A stretch of 42,131 bases of DNA. It comes from Actinomadura sp. KC216 (GTDB taxonomy: Bacteria; Actinomycetota; Actinomycetes; Streptosporangiales; Streptosporangiaceae). The position numbers were made by a program, and so were the translations under genes. Each line of letters starts with the position of its first letter. Within the stretch, counting starts at the first letter, position 1. Shown one piece after another: positions 41,116 through 42,131 of this stretch. The stretch spans positions 1 through 42,131 of the forward strand of contig NZ_SMJX01000036.1 in assembly GCF_004348535.1 (NCBI RefSeq), read 5' to 3'. Below the pieces are notes generated by a model. It was given only the letters and a program-made list of their open reading frames with translations, was not told the DNA's origin and did not search any database.

Positions 41116-42075
41116 ATGTCGCGCTGGGGACTGACCTTTCCGGTCCACGGGCTGCCGCTGGCCGAGCACCGCGAGATCGTCGCCGAGCTGCCGTCCCTCG
41201 GCTACACCGACGCCTGGACGGCCGAAGTGAGCGGGGCCGACGCGTTCACCCCGCTGGCGCTCGCCTCGCAGTGGGCCCCCGAGCTGCGGCTCGGCCCCGC
41301 GATCGTGCCGGTCTACACCCGCGGCCCGGCCCTGCTCGCGCAGCACGCGGCCACGCTCGCCGACCTCGCGCCCGGACGGTTCGTGCTCGGCATCGGCACC
41401 TCCTCCGACACGATCGTGGAGCGCTGGAACGGCATCCCGTTCGAGAACCCGTACCGGCGGGCCCGCGACATGCTGCGCTTCCTCCGCAAGGCCCTCGCGG
41501 GGGAGAAGGTGAAGGAGGAGTTCGAGACCTTCGCCGTCCAGGGCTTCAAGCTGGAGACGCCCCCGGCCGTGCCGCCGCCGATCGTCCTCGCCGCGCTGCG
41601 CCCCGGCATGCTGCGGCTCGCCGTCCGCGAGGCGGACGGCGCGATCAGCAACTGGCTGGCCCCGAAGGACGTCCGGACGGTCCGCGGCGTCCTCGGCGAC
41701 GAGCCCGAGCTGCTGGCGCGGCTGTTCGTCTGCCCGACCGGGGACGCGGCGGAGGCCCGCGCGATCGGCCGCTGGATGATCGCCGCGTACATGACGGTCC
41801 CTGTCTACCGCGCCTACCACGAGTGGCTCGGACGCGGCGAGGCGCTGCGCCCCATGAACGAGGCGTGGGCGGCCGGCGACCGCCAGAAGGCCCTGGACGC
41901 CATCCCGGACGAGGTCGTCGACGACCTGATCGTCCACGGCACCCCGGCCGAGTGCCGGGCCCGCATCCGCGAGTACGTCGGCAACGGGCTCACCACGCCC
42001 GTCCTGGCGATCCTGCCCGGCGGCGGGCTGTCCCCGGCCGAGGCCGTCCGCGCCCTGGCGCCGTCCGCCGGCTGA
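41116..42075 (+). CDS. LLM-class F420-dependent oxidoreductase (Rv3520c-like)
   Basis: A 319-residue luciferase-fold enzyme. Features: 'WGLTFPVHGLPLAEHREIVAELPSLGYTDAWTAEVSGADAFTPLALAS' at the front, 'LRLGPAIVPVYTRGPALLAQHAATLADLAPGRFVLGIGTSS' (cofactor pocket) and 'PPPIVLAALRPGMLRLA'. F420 use is typical for this branch, but no assay-level proof can be drawn from sequence. ATG 41116 has GGGGG 5 nt upstream; ATG 41104 is in frame but has no ribosome site. In mycobacteria Rv3520c, an LLM enzyme, lies beside the DUF35/Ltp genes of the cholesterol locus, and this gene occupies the same neighbourhood. Its last 56 bases to the window edge show nothing recognisable. Confidence 0.93.
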   Translation: MSRWGLTFPVHGLPLAEHREIVAELPSLGYTDAWTAEVSGADAFTPLALASQWAPELRLGPAIVPVYTRGPALLAQHAATLADLAPGRFVLGIGTSSDTIVERWNGIPFENPYRRARDMLRFLRKALAGEKVKEEFETFAVQGFKLETPPAVPPPIVLAALRPGMLRLAVREADGAISNWLAPKDVRTVRGVLGDEPELLARLFVCPTGDAAEARAIGRWMIAAYMTVPVYRAYHEWLGRGEALRPMNEAWAAGDRQKALDAIPDEVVDDLIVHGTPAECRARIREYVGNGLTTPVLAILPGGGLSPAEAVRALAPSAG

Positions 42076-42131
42076 CATTTCGCGCCCGGACGGCCGGTGC
42101 CGCCGATGTTTACGGGCGTGGGGATCGGGGA

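Overview
The window is very GC-rich DNA with actinomycete gene signatures: AfsR/SARP-type regulation, F420-type luciferase-like enzymes, a GMC oxidoreductase, a Ser/Thr receptor kinase and many TANNNT -10 boxes placed for leaderless translation. Gene content fits a non-mycolate filamentous actinomycete, possibly Thermomonosporaceae (Actinomadura/Thermomonospora). That placement is inference; no rRNA or other phylogenetic marker is present.

Layout. 1-592: the start of an LLM (F420-type) oxidoreductase, preceded by a perfect KstR-type operator. 731-3736: a secreted modular GH18 chitinase with a possible DasR-like site upstream. 4006-7697: a sugar ABC importer operon (permease, lipoprotein, twin ATPase). 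7901-10499: a GMC oxidoreductase convergent with a zinc alcohol dehydrogenase. 10545-12689: two membrane proteins (EI24 family; unknown). 12775-14901: a fused double acyl-CoA dehydrogenase. 14974-25308: a cell-envelope glycan locus with a GT-C-like membrane protein, a 43-residue DUF2613 protein, GT2, GT4, a giant AftD-type arabinofuranosyltransferase, a convergent and overlapping membrane acyltransferase, and a DUF3068 protein. 25404-26516: an NMO-family flavoenzyme behind one perfect and one near-perfect KstR-type site. 26518-30552: an AfsR/BTAD regulator divergent from a 14-TM MFS exporter, with SARP-like heptamer repeats between them. 30515-42075: a CoA-thioester catabolic cluster (crotonase, two acyl-CoA synthetases, a DUF35 protein, two thiolase-like proteins, MarR, a receptor kinase, SDR, LLM oxidoreductase).

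How the genes work together. The last region resembles the mycobacterial cholesterol side-chain locus fadD19-echA19-Rv3520c-Rv3521-ltp4-ltp3. Operators matching the KstR consensus TnnAACnnGTTnnA occur upstream of the first LLM gene and the NMO gene, and a degenerate version lies between the crotonase and the first synthetase. The likeliest reading is a dispersed regulon for steroid or isoprenoid-like side-chain degradation, with a DUF35/thiolase-fold complex acting as a retro-aldolase or related enzyme. The glycan locus recalls mycobacterial Rv0225-Rv0228 and Rv0236A-aftD, which is notable if the host lacks mycolyl-arabinogalactan.

No tRNA, rRNA, CRISPR, phage or insertion sequence was seen. 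No gene-free stretch exceeds 300 bases; the longest (about 3737-4005 and 38363-38624) hold promoters, hairpins and palindromes, which are listed.
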